A stretch of DNA of 64,000 nt from Pratylenchus scribneri (taxonomy: Eukaryota > Nematoda > Chromadorea > Rhabditida > Pratylenchidae): positions 2,666,001-2,730,000 of the forward strand of contig JAQSEB010000082.1 in assembly GCA_030063045.1 (NCBI GenBank), given 5' to 3'. Within the stretch, counting starts at the first letter, position 1. Every line of letters starts with the position of its first letter. A program made the position numbers and the translations under genes. Positions 25,234 through 38,781 of this stretch are shown here, piece by piece. Below the pieces are notes generated by a model. The model was not told the DNA's origin. It worked only from the letters and a program-made list of their open reading frames with translations, and ran no database searches.

Positions 25234-26212
25234 TTTTATTAGACAAGAATAATTGTTCGCTTAAAATTAGGATAATTTTATTTGAAATATTTGTTCAGTT
25301 TTGTTTGGGTGTTCCCGGCGTTAATTTGATATTAATTGGATTAAATTATAATGATTATGATTTGATTAATGTTATGAATGAATAATGTAAGTACAACATA
25401 ATACAAAACGAAAATAGAAAAGAAATGAAAATGAACATCATTTGATTTTGGTTGTGTTGTGTATTGTGTTGATCGTTGATGATGGTGCTGATGCTGATGT
25501 GATGGATGATGGTGCTGAATGCTGATGCTGATTGATATTGATTGATAGCTAACAGCTGAGACATTTTGTCAAATTAAAAAGTTTAGACATTTTATCCAAA
25601 CCGATTTTCGGATTTTCGCTTATTAGGTATTGTATTGATATTGAACCGGAACCTAAAACCGAGGCAAATGAAATAAAAATAGTGCCAATAAATTCAAAGA
25701 TTTCAGAATAGAGTCGCGTTGTGCAAAATTTTCACTTATGGCATTCTACCTCTTAACGTTTTACCGGTTTTGACTTTTGACTTGACCACCATTTTTGACT
25801 TCAGAAATTAAAGTGTAAGATGGTGAGGATTAGGTTTATGCCATGCCATGAAATATGCTAATTTGTAGATATCGATTTTCTGCTATGTATAGTAGAGTTG
25901 ATTGTTGCTTTGTTTAGTAGGTTAGGTGGCGCAGCAGAGGTGGCAAAGTTATTGATTTTTGGTATGGGATGGCCTATGGAGTTTCGATTTGCAGTCGTGC
26001 AAATAATTTTTTCAACTTTTTATTTTTCACAAATTAACTAGTTTTCAAAAATATAATTCCTAAAAATTTAAGTATTGCGATAATTGTCCATTTTTGCTGA
26101 ACTAAGAGCTAAGACACAACATTTTTATTTAATTATTATTATTTTTTTATTATACATGAAAGAGCTTCAAAAACAAAATTTGCATATAATAATATATTTT
26201 TATGAATGATAA
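25234..26212. other. Spacer between the two transporter copies
   Basis: This holds the promoter side of copy A and the 3' flank of copy B. A GATGATGGTGCTGATGCTGA simple-repeat tract spans about 25475-25550. An R3-like fragment (CCAAACCGATTTTCGG) is near 25600. No gene seen. Confidence 0.45.
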
Positions 26213-29200
26213 TCAAATGTTGCCAACATCTTTTCCATTTTCATTTACAATTTTGGGTTTTATTTGGGAAAGTTTGGTGGATGAGGATGAATTTTTCCTT
26301 CTCAATTTGGTGAATCGAACACTTTTCTCCCCTTTTCCCATTGATTCATTACTGCTGGTTATTGTGCCAGTGTCTTCCTCTTCATTTCCATCTTGTTGAA
26401 TTGTGCCTTTTCGATATTTGTATTTGAAGCTTAAAAATATTCAATGTTTTTAAGCCCCCAATATTTAATTACGTGGCCAAATAAGCCAGCAAAAGAACAT
26501 CTAGAACCATGGCACCGGCACAAACAAAAGCTTTGGTGGCCAAATTTTCAATCGGCAATTTGGTGATTATTCTACATGAGTTGATTTAAAAAATGAAAGT
26601 TTATTAATTTACCCAAAAATAACAGAATTTGCCAAATGCCGAAAAATAATTTATTTTTGAGGCTATTTTTCTTGATCAAATCATATTCTTTAAGAATCCT
26701 TTCCTATCTAGCCCTAGCCCTAAACCCATGCTTGGCCCTAAACCCAACCCTTTAAACCCTAACACTTAGCTATGGCCTCAAAAAAAATTGGGTAAATTCA
26801 GTCATTTTTGGGTTGATTAAAATTATTCGATTAAAAATGAAAAGCTTATTTCGTTGAAAGAGATTAAAATTTAAATAAAATTTAAAAATTAGATTAATTA
26901 TAATCACAAGTCACAACCATAAAAGTTATATTAAGCTTAACTATCTTTATATTGAATAAACTCAAAAATAATTAATTAAAAATTTTATAAATTTCCACAA
27001 TTTTCCACATCACAATCAGTCCCTTTTTAAAAACTCACATAATAATGATGCTCCCCAACGAAGAAGTTATACCCCAGCAAGCATGCGCAATCGCCTTCAT
27101 TGAAAGGCCAGACTTAATCAATTTATTAAATATTTAAATTTATATTTTTTCCACCCACCTGTGAATAGGCAAATTCAAGGCCGGTGATAGAAACCAATAT
27201 TTCGGCAATAGAAATGACCAAAATTTGGGGCAATTGCCAAAGAATACTAATTGAATTGGGCGGCCCAACTTGATGAACAGTTTTGGCATATTTTTTCCCA
27301 TTCCCATTTCCATTGATAAAAATTGTGTAAATTCCACCTTGATCTTCCATATCAAATTGAATTCCATCAATTTTTGTAATATTCAATTCCTCTTCCCTCA
27401 TTTTCATTGGATCATTGTGCAATTTGTAAAAATTCCAACTTAAAATTTGGATTTGGTCAATTAAATATAAATTTGTTTATTTTTCTCACCTGCCCGGTCG
27501 AACTTCAATGTACGGATATTGGGTGGCCTTGGCTTTGCCATATTTGATTAATTCTTGGGTGTGGTGGCCACTTTTATTCACAAATGCATAAAAATCCTTA
27601 AAATTATAAAATTATTTTTGTATTTTTTTATTATTTTTTTTAAATTTGAAATCATTATAATTTTGGTATTACCAGCAGATTCGATTTTTTTTTGAAATTC
27701 TTATTTCATTATTCATTTGATTCTAAATAGTTATAAAATACTATTTTAGTAGGACCAAACTTATGAATGACTAATTTGGGGGTAGCATAAGGTTTATTTC
27801 AGTAGGAGAAAAAAACTGCTGATTGATAATGATAACTGACATACTAAAGAGGTAATTTATCAGAATAGGCAAATTACAATTACAAATCAGAATAGTGCAA
27901 TTACAATTACAAATCAGAATGGGGAAATTACAATTACAAATCAGAATGGGTCAATTACAATTACAAATCAGAATGGGGAAATTACAATTACAAATCAGAA
28001 TGGGGCAATTACAATTACAAATCAGAATAGTGCAATTACAATTACAAATCAGAATGGGGCAATTACAATTACAAATCAGAATAGGCAAATTACAATTACA
28101 AATCAGAATGGGGAAATTACAATTACAAATCAGAATGGGGCAATTACAATTACAAATCAGAATAGTGCAAATTACAATTACAAATCAGAATAGTGCAATT
28201 ACAATTACAAATCAGAATAGTGCAATTACAATTACAAATCAGAATAGTGCAATTACAATTACAAATCAGAATGGGTCAATTACAATTACAAATCAGAATA
28301 GTGCAATTACAATTACAAATCAGAATAGTGCAAATTACAATTACAAATCAGAATAGTGCAATTACAATTACAAATCAGAATGGGTCAATTACAATTACAA
28401 ATCAGAATGGGTCAATTACAATTACAAATCAGAATGGGTCAATTACAATTACAAATCAGAATAGTGCAATTACAATTACAAATCAGAATAGTGCAAATTA
28501 CAATTACAAATCAGAATAGTGCAATTACAATTACAAATCAGAATGGGTCAATTACAATTACAAATCAGAATAGTGCAATTACAATTACAAATCAGAATAG
28601 TGCAATTACAATTACAAATCAGAATGGGTCAATTACAATTACAAATCAGAATAGTGCAATTACAATTACCAATCAGAATAGTGCAATTACAATTACAAAT
28701 CAGAATAGTGCAAATTACAATTACAAATCAGAATAGTGCAATTACAATTACAAATCAGAATAGTGCAATTACAATTACAAATCAGAATAGTGCAATTACA
28801 ATTACAAATCAGAATAGTGTAATTACATTACAAATTAGAAAAGGGGCAAATATCAAATCATTTTTTAGATTTAAATTTTTTGAAGGATAAAATTTTTTTC
28901 GGCTCTCATATTGAAATTTCTTCTATAAAAAGAAACGAAAAATTAGGTATACAAATATTTGTTCAAAAATAAAATTTGTCAAAAAATGCTTTTTATTGTC
29001 CTTAATTTAGTAATATTATATTTTAGTGAAAGGGATAGGGCAGAATTAATTTAAAATTTTAATATGTAATTGCCATTATAATAAAAAAAAGTATTTTAAA
29101 AAAATTCATTTTCCAATTTTTTATTTTTTCAAATACCAAAATATAACGAAATTTTAAGAACACTACAAAATTATTATTGCATTTTTGATTACCTTCCCCG

Positions 29201-32200
29201 AATGTTGATCGCAAGTGTGGCCAACACGGCACATTGCCAAATTGCCAGAATATTCCTCTGTTCCATCCAATGACAAAACAACGCCAATTTTGAATTGTCC
29301 AGTGCCACCGGTTGGCTTTTTTGTATCGGCCCATGTGAGGGAATGGCCATTTTGGCCAATTAGAATTATGCTCGTCTCATTTTGAATATTTTCCGAAATT
29401 TTTGTTGGAAATTTTGTTGAACATTTTGATGCATTTTCATTGTTGGCCCATTCAATTTTCCATTCATTTTGGCCTAACGCAATGTCGAAAAGTTCATCAC
29501 GATTTGCCAATTTGTCGGCAATTAAGGACTGAAAATGCATAAAAATTTTTAAAATGAAATAAAAATCTAACAGAATTGGCTTTGAGAAATCGAAATTGGC
29601 CTGTTTCCAAATGAGTAATATTCAATGTGCATTTTTCATCTTGGAATGTGTTCACAAAAGAGACAAATGCATGACCGTCTTGTGGCAAATCGGGAAGAGT
29701 TGGCTAAAATCGAAAACAAATAAATAAAAGGGGTAATTAATTTATATTTTAATTTTTAATTTAATTTATAATCTATTTAATGTTAATTTATTTTATATTT
29801 TATTCTAATTTTTATTTAATTTAATTTTTTTAAATGTTATATTGGTGAAAACTTACATTAATTTTGAGTTGAACAATGCCGGAAACGACAAAGGCAAATG
29901 CCGCGATGAAACCGCCAGCCACCATTTTTCTCAATGGAGTCAGTCGAACAAATCGTTCAAAAAATGGGTAAATGCCGGATTGGAAGAGAAAAATGAGAAC
30001 AATAATCAAAACCTAAAACGTAAATTAATATAGTAAAATAAGAAATATTTCCATTACCGGATTGACAACTTGCATTTGATCTGGCAAAAGGCGGAAATCT
30101 CCCCAAACTCGACCATCAAGCTGAAAGAAAATTTAAAATTAAAAATATTTTAATTAATAAAAAATAAATATTAAAATTAAAAAATTAAAAAATATTTTAA
30201 TTGAGGACCAGCAATGCCTGATTCATCCAAACGGTGTATCTGAAATATCGATAAAATTAATATATTTTATTTTGGTATAATTCACTGTTGATCGTAAAGT
30301 GCCCAAAACATTGGCATTGGAATGAAAATGATTAGAAGGCGTTTTAGGGCACGGAAATCATCGATGATTTGTTCCTCAAAAATAATAGTTAAATTATTAT
30401 TTTATTTTGAATTCACCTTTTGGCATAAATTTGCATTCCCCTCCTTTTTACGTAATTCTAAACATTTTTGATCCTCCTCACAATTGTGGGTATCGAAATA
30501 ATAATCCAAAAATTTATCGTATTTTCCCTTCTTTGAGCGATTTTTGTTGGCCATTGAAGTCTGGAAAATGGAAATTTGTTTTAATTTCAATGATTGTATT
30601 TTCACTACCTTTACTACTCGATAAAGTGTCGTGAAAACATTTCCCTTTGGTGGAAGTTTAACATATCTGTAAAATTAATTAAACTTAACTCCAATTTTTT
30701 ATGCTACATTTTTTTAACCACAAAAGTAGTTTTTGACTTCTAATAATTCAAATCCGATTTTAGACCCTAACAAACCTCATACAAAATCTCATAGATACTC
30801 GTCTTTTTACATTCTAAGTTTTTAAATTGAAACTGAGCGAGTTAAACCGTTTAAAGCAATTTCCAGTTTTTGGATTTTAAACTCTTTAATTATTTGTCAA
30901 ATATTTTTTTACCATTCGATACATCTCAATGAGATCTAGAAATTGGTATAAAGTTTTGGGGTCAAAAACTGGTTTCTAATTTATTAGAAGTTAAATTTTT
31001 TTAGTTACAAAAATAAAAAATATGGAAAAAAAGATATTTTCCTTAAATAAATTATAGGTAAAAAATTGCCTTTTGCTGCCAACAATGAAAATGACTAAAA
31101 AAAATAATTTTAAATTATTTAATTAATTTGATTCCCACGAAATGAACAAATGACCCCGATGGTAGAGACACTGAATGACAATGGATAGCCTAAATTATAA
31201 AATTTATTAAATAATATAAAATAATATTTTATACATGAATCTTTGCCAAAACACGGTCTGGAACGGAGAATCGGCATTACCATATTTGAAATAACGGCAC
31301 TAAATGTGTTGGCAATTTAGATTTATTAAATTATCAATAATTTTTACCCAATATTGATTGAAGCGTAGAACATAGAATAATACACAGAAATCTAATAAAT
31401 TTATATTTTTTTATTTTTCAAAAATTTGAATCTACCATTTTCTCTTGATGCGGCTCAAATTGGTCCCCACCGAAAGGGGAAATGCTTGGACCCATTGCTG
31501 AAGTACCAAACATTATAATTAGTTGGGCGGTGAAATCGAGCTGAAAAAATACAAAAGAATTAATTCTAAATTTAATTAAGATAATACCCAAGGATGTGGG
31601 AAACCAACAGGTAAAAATGTTGAAACTAAAAAATAAATAAAAATAAATAATAAAAAATGAAATTGGCAAACAAGTCATGACGATTTTTCCAAGAATATAG
31701 AAACATGAACCATAGAAAATTGCTCTAAATAAATATGAATTTAAAAAAATTATTAAATAAAGAAATATACTAAATTACCGAAATTTGCCCAAATATCCAT
31801 CGGAAATGGAAGAGCCAATGAGACGTACAATTCCACCAACGATACCGCTGATGCTGAGAATGACCACCGTTGTGTCCGGGTCAAAGCCAAGAACATTGAT
31901 GTAATATAAATTGAAAACATCTGCAAAAATAAAACAATTAATTCTCTTTTTAAATTATTAATTTATATTACTATTCAGTGCAGTCAACATTATGGAGAAT
32001 TCCATGATCACAATCAAGAAACTTTGATATGGCCATATCTTAATTAAAATTGTAATTACATTTAAAATATTAATTTTTATATTTCACCCTGAACATTTCA
32101 CTCCATGTTTTCGCCACTTTTGCGGCACTGTCATTTTTGCCTTTGTTGCTATCGGATTCATTATCCACAATGCTGCCACTTTTTGTGCTTAATTGGGTGC

Positions 32201-32289
32201 TCACTAAAATAAATGGATTCAGCTCATCTTATTATTCAATTTTTACCAGTGTCATCGAAATCTGCTGCTGCTTTATCCTTGGATGACAT
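26213..32289 (-). CDS. POT/SLC15 proton-coupled oligopeptide transporter, copy B (full tail)
   Basis: Paralog of copy A, head-to-tail with it. Starts at ATG 32289 (MSSKDKAAADFDDTG). The first exons are 32289-32247, 32203-32088, 32038-31972 and 31920-31779, giving IWPYQSFLIVIMEFSIMLTA and DPDTTVVILSISGIVGGIVR. The conserved PFGGDQFEPHQEKM is in the exon near 31500-31440. GSKRYVKLPPKGNV spans an intron whose donor reads AAAAG|GC, a GC-AG intron; copy A has GT there. The TM9-TM10 loop, VHQVGPPNSISILWQLPQ and ITGLEFAYSQ are as in copy A. The tail continues past the position of the copy A stop with SVRFTKLRRKNSSSSTKLSQ and ends VGNI before TGA at 26213. The basic, serine-rich tail could be a phosphorylation or trafficking signal. 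A minisatellite (27861-28840) and an R1 foldback (30726-31005) are in its introns. Confidence 0.9.
27861..28840. repeat. 26-27-bp minisatellite, about 36 units
   Basis: Units are AATTACAATTACAAATC followed by AGAATAGTGC, AGAATGGGTC or AGAATGGGGA-type variants. The 17-nt core is the same as in the copy A minisatellite; the extra 9-10 nt is specific to this array. It lies in the same intron of transporter copy B. Several apparent long frames here are artefacts of repetition. Confidence 0.97.
30726..31005. repeat. Foldback MITE family R1, copy 4 (in copy B intron)
   Basis: It begins GTAGTTTTTGACTTCTAATA and its right arm carries TTTATTAGAAG. Internal arms contain AATCTCATAGATAC and CTCAATGAGATCTAG. 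It lies in the copy B intron whose donor is GC; the corresponding copy A intron (about 23583-23615) is short and lacks it. Confidence 0.78.
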
Positions 32290-34558
32290 TTTTAATTAAA
32301 TAAGAATAATTGTTAGCTAAAAAATTAGATCATTTATTTGTAAATATTTATTAAAATTTGATTTAAAATTTGATTCATTCGATTGCTAAAAATATACTGT
32401 ACTTTCGAAATTCAATTTGTATTATAGTTTTTTAATTAGGTTAATTCTAAAAATTATTTAATATTAATTTTCTAAAAAAACGAATAAATATACTTAATTT
32501 GATTAAATTTAACAAAATTATATTATACTGTTTCTTCATTTTATACTTAATGTCTAAAAATTATAAACATTTCAAATTTTTCAATTGGTATATGTTAAAA
32601 ATTTTTAGATTTTGATTATTTTGCGAAAGTATTTTATAAGGATATTTTTAAAGGTAATTCATAAATTCCAAAAAAGTTCCTCCTTTATCTAAATTTATTG
32701 CGAACAAAATAAACAAAAAAGAATGAAGTGAATGATGAAAAGTGTGGCCCATTTATTTATTAGTATTAATAATATAAAAAAATAACGATGAAATTGGCTC
32801 CCGAATACCCTTCCCACTTTAATATTTTATGCTGCAATCAAAATCAAATGCAAAAGTTTGGGAGGGAATCAGTGAAAGGGGAAAAGGAACGGCGGGGAAA
32901 GGAAACTAAGGAACACTATCAAAAATGCAAATTGCAAAAAATGTAATCCTTGTTTAATGGCGGGAGTCTGCGCCATTAATAAATATTAAAGTGGGCCAAA
33001 AAGCCGTAAATTTTGCATCAATCATGGGGGAGGTTGGCCCCAATTGCTGCTGCCTGCTAAAAGGGTAATTGGGTCGTTTGGGTGCGATTTTGCCCGATTT
33101 TTATTGATTGTGTAAAGTTAACGGTTGGCTGGGATGAAACAATGGAAATTGGGGAAGGGTGGAGGGGGATGATGACGATGGATGAATGAATGAATGGAGG
33201 AAGGAAATTGGGAAAAGCTGCTGAGCCCCCGTGCAATTTTGCGCAGTGGGCCATTAAAGAGCTGCTGTGTGGAATGAAAAGCCAAAGGAAAATGAATTGA
33301 GGAAGAAAAACGAACAGCAGGAAAATTCATTTAAAAAATGAGGAAATATAGGAAAAAATTACGCGAAATTGAAAATTTGCAGCACAATCAACTCCACAAT
33401 ATTTCTTTTTTGCCTCAATTTCCCATGATTTTCACACCGATTAAGTGGGAAAAAAAGAACAATGCGCAAACATTTTTATATTCCCATTCATTTTTTTATT
33501 ATTTGTAAAGGGAATTGGGTAAAATGCGGTAAAGAGGGTCATATTTTTCGTGTAATTTTAAAGCACTTCTCATTCTCACTTAAATGTTCCGCCGACACTT
33601 TTTTTTTGTGGGTACTAGGCCGTGCACCCATCGCTTTTTATATATTTATCAAACAGTTTTTGTTTGCATTATTTTGTATAAAATTATATTTAAAAAATAT
33701 AAATTTAATTGAATATATAAAGTAAAAAAAAAGATGAGAAAAATTTATGCAATGAGACATCCCCGAATAATAGCATTTAAGGGATACAAATTTTTTTACC
33801 AAACAAAGCTTATGAATGATATAAATGATGAGTAATTTTGAGAAGAAATGAATTTTATAAAAATAAACAAAGTTATGGCCAAATAAGTATGACAAAAATT
33901 TGTAGTATTTAATTTTAGGCTATAATTGTTGCAATTAAAATTCAATGGTAAATTTGTATATCAAAATTCCTTTTGACTAATTAATTTAATAAGAATTAAC
34001 GAAAAATTGACAAATGCTCAAAATTCTGCTGGTGGATAATTGAATAATCGAAATAATAAATTCAATTTTCAACAGGAATTGACATTTTTACATGTAAAAA
34101 TGGAATCCCTTTCGGAGAATAATAATATTGAAATATTTGTTTCCGTCCATTCATCTTATGACAATGCCCGATTTAATGGGATAAAAACGTGAAAAAGGGA
34201 AAATATGATAGATGGAAAAAAAGTACATTGTTCACACTTTATTTTGGAGGTACTTTTTTATCGAGAAAATAAAAAAGGAAATGTTAAAAAGTTATGAACT
34301 GTGAACTCGTGGTGGAGTCATCTTTTTTTTCGATTATTTTTATATCCAATAGCTCGTAAATCACCGAAATCATTCATCCATCGCAACTCATGGCCATTTT
34401 GACCCTTTTTAAAAAAACTAAATTTTTTGTTTAATTTATTCCTAATTGTGATTTTCAGTTAGAAATTAGAATACAAATTTCACATTAAAGACAAATAATT
34501 TTTTAAAGTTTATATTAATAATTTTTCCATATTCTAATAATAAAAAATCAATTAAAAT
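32290..34558. other. Stretch without a recognisable gene
   Basis: Upstream of transporter copy B. 32850-33330 is GC-richer and contains GATGATGACGATGGATGAATGAATGAATGGAGG-type simple sequence, but its open frames show no family motif. 33330-34558 is AT-rich. Nothing else can be supported. Confidence 0.4.
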
Positions 34559-34859
34559 TTATTTTAATGAAATTTTTCTCCATAAATTTCCAATTAATGA
34601 ATTCTTTTTTGGATTATTTGCACTTTTCATTCTTCGAGCCTCGCCTTTCATCATTTGAACATTGTTGTTGTTATTTTTGCCATTCTCCATCCAATTCAAT
34701 GTTTCTTCTTTGCCAAAATTATTATTTTGTTTATTTTCTGCTGATTTTGGTTCATTTTTATCTTCGCCAATTTTGACCAATTCTATTTGATTGTTCGATG
34801 ATCTTGATGAAAACAATCGTTTTTTCAGGCTTTTGCGCCATGAATTCTTTCGGCCACTT
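34559..34859 (-). CDS. Charged, Asn-rich coding segment, possible last exon of the neighbouring gene
   Basis: An open segment encoding a basic start (WRKSLKKRLFSSRSSNN), then an acidic and Asn-rich stretch, ending NLWRKISLK before TAA. A potential acceptor (TTTAAG) precedes it at about 34860. From the gene upstream on the minus strand, the phase does not fit the donor I can see at 35215, so linkage is unproven. An R1 foldback lies between them. It may instead be a small independent exon or a frame open by chance. Confidence 0.35.
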
Positions 34860-34937
34860 AAATATTAGACATTATAAAAAATAGGGAAAATATTTAAAAT
34901 GCCAAAAATAATGCTGAAAATATGTAACATTTTATAC

Positions 34938-35145
34938 CGTTTAAATTTATCCTAGTCCCTTAAACCATATGCCCATTCGATAGAACTCAAAAAGACACAT
35001 CGTTCACTAATGATTTTGCGTGTGAAAAACGGTTTAAACATTTAAATATCTTTAATTTTTGGCCAAACACGAGAAATTATATAACATTCAAAGCATCTTG
35101 ACGAGATCTATCGATCGGAAATGGCTTTGGGGATCTATGACAAAT
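34938..35145. repeat. Foldback MITE family R1, copy 5
   Basis: Diverged copy with AAACCATATGCCCATTCGAT on the left and CATCTTGACGAGATCTATCG plus GGGGATCTATGACAAATCAC on the right. The right end is shared with the copy at 5815-6058, which ends TGTCTATGAAAAATCAC. Confidence 0.6.
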
Positions 35146-35204
35146 CACTATACCATTATAACTTTTTATATTTTTTCAACGTTTTCAATAATTCTTTCGG
35201 CAAA

Positions 35205-37852
35205 TTAAGCGCTACCCAAATATTCAATCCATTTAAAATCCCACATTTGGTCCGAATTGTTGTTATTGAGGCTAAGTTTCGCTTCTTCCATTGTTCCTTT
35301 TTGTGCATCCTCCTCCCCTTCGTTGATTGCCTTCAAATGGGATGTCACATTCCAATTTGAATTTGAATCAATTCCACCAATTATTCCATTTTCTTCCTCC
35401 CTCGCTTTGTCAATATCCACAACGAATATTCCCAATTCATCAGTGTCCAAAATTTCCTCCATTTCTGCATCAAATTGCCAATCACTGTTGGCCGTATCCG
35501 ATCTTTTCATGAATCGATTATTATGGCCAATTTTCTTTGCATTTTTGTTTTCGCCGAAACTGATTTGGCCATTTGACCCATTTAATGCAAAATTTTCTGG
35601 TTCTGAATGGAATGAGGAGGAAATGGATGATGGCATGTTGGAGAAGAAGCCACCAGGAAATGCCGAAAACATTGGCGATTCTGTTGGTGAACAATATTAT
35701 GATATTGTAAGGGAAAATAGATTTTAAGTTATATTGTTGGTTCTGTACTATTAATAATTAATTTATTCCACTAGTAAAAATGAGCATAAATTGAACGCAA
35801 TTTGGTAATATAATATTATTAAATAAAATTAATACATACATTTTGTATCCGCTTTTTTGGACCAACTGGGGAAAAGTGAAGGATCCTCCCTATGGATTGT
35901 CAGGTTTAGGGTTAGGGCCATTTGGGGTGGTCATTCAGGGATAGGATATCATCTACGGTAACTCATAATGACTGTAACCAATAATTTTGATGACCCAAGG
36001 GGGGGGGGGGGGATTGGGGTTTGGGGTTTGGGGGGACTCTTCACTTTTTCTGTTATCAACAAAAAAGTTGATACACAAGTATACAAGTACCATAAAATTT
36101 TTAATAAAATTATTATTAAATAGTCGCCTACTTTCCTTTGGTAAATCCTTTTGACCAAATTCAACGGTCAATCTAAAGCCATTGCAATTTATGGAATGGC
36201 CCATCGACACCAAACGTTGTAAAATGTCCAAATCGATCTTTAATTAGAATAAATCAGTTAGGTTAGCACAAAATATTGTAAAAATACTTCAAATTCAATT
36301 TCTTCATAGAGGCCAATGAATGCTCGATTGAAGCAAAGTGTTTGGGCATTGTTGATGCAATTTAATACTAATTTGGGTTCCAACTAAAAATAAATATTTT
36401 AAAAAATTATTAAATTTAGGATGGCACCAAAACATTGTCCACTTCGAGAAGAAGTAAAAATTTATAGCGACAAATTGGAACGCAACATTGATAAAAGCTG
36501 ACTTTGCGGAATGTACATTTGGTGGGCAATGAATCGCAAAGATCACGGATGGCACACCAATTTTGCCAATCCGCATGGAATTGCCGAAATGATGGACAAT
36601 CCATTGCAGATTCATACCCAATGAGGATATGGCCTGAAATATAAAAATATTGGGCGAATTCAAGGCGCATTTTTCTAATAATTCTTAAGGGCTTTTCCCA
36701 CTTTAAAACTGTTTGGATAAAATGTACTGTACCCCCACTTTTTGCCCAATCATCTCGCCACTCAATCAATCAAATATTGCCCCAATTCGCATTTATATTA
36801 TAAATCAACCTTTCCTCCCCATTGATCTTTTTTGCAGTACATTTTATTATTTATTCCAAGTGATAAATAAAATTTAAATTCAAATTCCGCTTTTAATGCC
36901 TATCCTCTTCTTTAGGCCACGGAAGACATTGACCCCAATGAAGGCTAGGGTGAGAGTAGGCCCAGCTCTTGCCCCAAACAACTTTAACCCCAGATTAGGA
37001 CTTATACACATATTTTAACATCATTTCATTTCGAATTCTAGGAAATTTCACTGACCCATTGTGCTTTTCTCCAATCCATTATCACTTTCTACAAAGCTAC
37101 TTGATGATAATTCCCCTTCGCCGCTGGAATCCATTTCATTTAAGGCATATTCGCCCCAACTGCTACTTTGGGCAATATTCGAGAATGTCCTCGATTCACC
37201 GAAACATCCCCCTTCTTCTCTTCCTCCAAAATCCTCGCCCAAATCCATTGGCACAATTTGATGCCATTCAACGCATTGTAATTCCTCATAAAGGAATGCA
37301 TAACCAATGGCATTTTCAGCAGAAATGTTTTTGGCTTCAAAATGAATGGAATTTGCCACAATTCGAGTTAAATCAATGAATGGATGTAATGCTGTGAAAT
37401 TTTAAAATTAAATTTTTATAAATTAATTTTTCCTCTAAAATCATTAAAATAAATAATTCAAATTTTTAACATTTTTTATATTTTTTAAAATTTATGATAT
37501 TTGGCCAAATAATAATAATTAATTAAATCTTTTAAAATATATTAGATAATTTTATTCAAAAAATATTGAAAAAATTTAACTAACTTTGATCCTTAATTGC
37601 CTTAAATCGTCTTAAATCAATGGATTTGCAGCCGGTAAAATTTGGAAATGCCGTATCGATGCCATCCAATGAAAATGTAGTCTTTTCCCAATCAATTGGC
37701 CCATTCGATTGGAATATTTTCCTTTGGCCATGCCAATCCGCAATATTCAGCAACAAATAATGGCGAGGTGAAAATGACTTTTAAAATGTTAAAATATATT
37801 TTAGAATAATATTTTATTTTATTCTCACCGGTAAAATTGTGCAATTCGTCAT
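35205..37852 (-). CDS. Unrecognised multi-exon protein with a cysteine-rich middle region
   Basis: Exons with matching phases: 37852-37829, 37777-37585, 37391-37056, 36633-36428, 36383-36288, 36237-36132 and 35680-35205. The start MTNCTILPSFSPRHYLLLNI has in-frame stops just upstream. There is no signal peptide or clear membrane span. The first part includes NIADWHGQRKIFQSNGPIDW and AIGYAFLYEELQCVEWHQIV. A Ser/Glu-rich low-complexity stretch (SSGEGELSSSSFVESDNG) separates it from a block with ten or so cysteines (DCPSF, NWCAIRDLCDSL, TKCTF, YQCCVPICRYK, LNCINN, TLCFNRAF). A hydrophobic strand-like LLLLEVDNVLL lies inside that block. The C-terminal part is acidic. I do not recognise the family. 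It may end at the TAA at 35205, or splice to 34859-34559. Confidence 0.65.
35998..36041. other. G-run cluster, potential G-quadruplex
   Basis: About thirteen consecutive G are followed by GGGG, GGGG and GGGGGG, separated by ATT, TTT and TTT. This satisfies the four-run rule for an intramolecular quadruplex. It lies in the 36131-35681 intron of the unrecognised gene, so the transcript carries the C-rich complement. Confidence 0.75.
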
Positions 37853-38781
37853 TATTGAAAATAAAAAATTTTATGCTCAAAATATTGCGGAAAATGCTGA
37901 CCAAATTTGGACCAATTTTTTGTGGAGAAAAGTTTTGCGTTCGACGAAATTTTTATGTTCCCCGCAAATATTCAACCCATTCCTTGCCAAAATCCCAAGG
38001 GAATTTTTATGGCGGCAATGTGCCGTAAGGAAAAAAGAGGGTAAAATGGTCTGACAAGATTAAATGGGATATTCGGGGCCAAATAGTTCGCTTGCTCTCT
38101 TTATTCTTTATTTTTGAAGGGAATTTGGCTTCAAATTTTTGTGGCAATCCTTGGAAAAAATATTTTTGTTGGGCATAAATATTGAATTAATATAAAAATA
38201 AATAATTATAAAATATAGAAAATATGAAAATTCAAATTCCATGCGGCCAAATTATATATGGCCGGCGATTTTTCAACATGAAAAAGTTGTTGGTAAATTC
38301 CAATTTTTTAAGGCTAAATTTATAAATAATTTTTTTTTCAATTTAACTCATCAAGAAATTTAATGTCAAATGAAATTAAATATTAAATTAGAGCCAACTA
38401 AATAAAAGATTGGATTATCGTCATTAGCCAATCAAAAAAAAAAGTCATAGAGAGTAGACGATTAATTAAAATTAATATCTAGAAATATTACTTTTTTTAG
38501 TTCGGTGTGCTAAATGTCAAATCGCTGAAATAATGTCAATTTTAGAGTAAATGCGTCAATCATATTTTATGAATTGGCGTCGAAATTTTCAGCTGCATTT
38601 CCGAATTATCCAAAAATTTTCAGCTGCCAATTTGTGAATTATCCACATTCATTCAAATTTACTGAATATTATTAATTTTTTTTCCCCAAAAAATTGATGA
38701 AAATGATTTAAATTAATTTCTAGATAACATTATAAAACCATCAATTGCTAAAAATCTCTATCAAATTTAAATTTAAAATTA

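Noticed and set aside
27895..28890. Four overlapping 108-153-codon plus-strand frames
   Set aside because: All are translations of the copy B minisatellite.
35918..35935. TTTAGGGTTAGGG, suggesting telomeric sequence
   Set aside because: Only two units and not the nematode TTAGGC repeat; probably chance within a G-rich intron.
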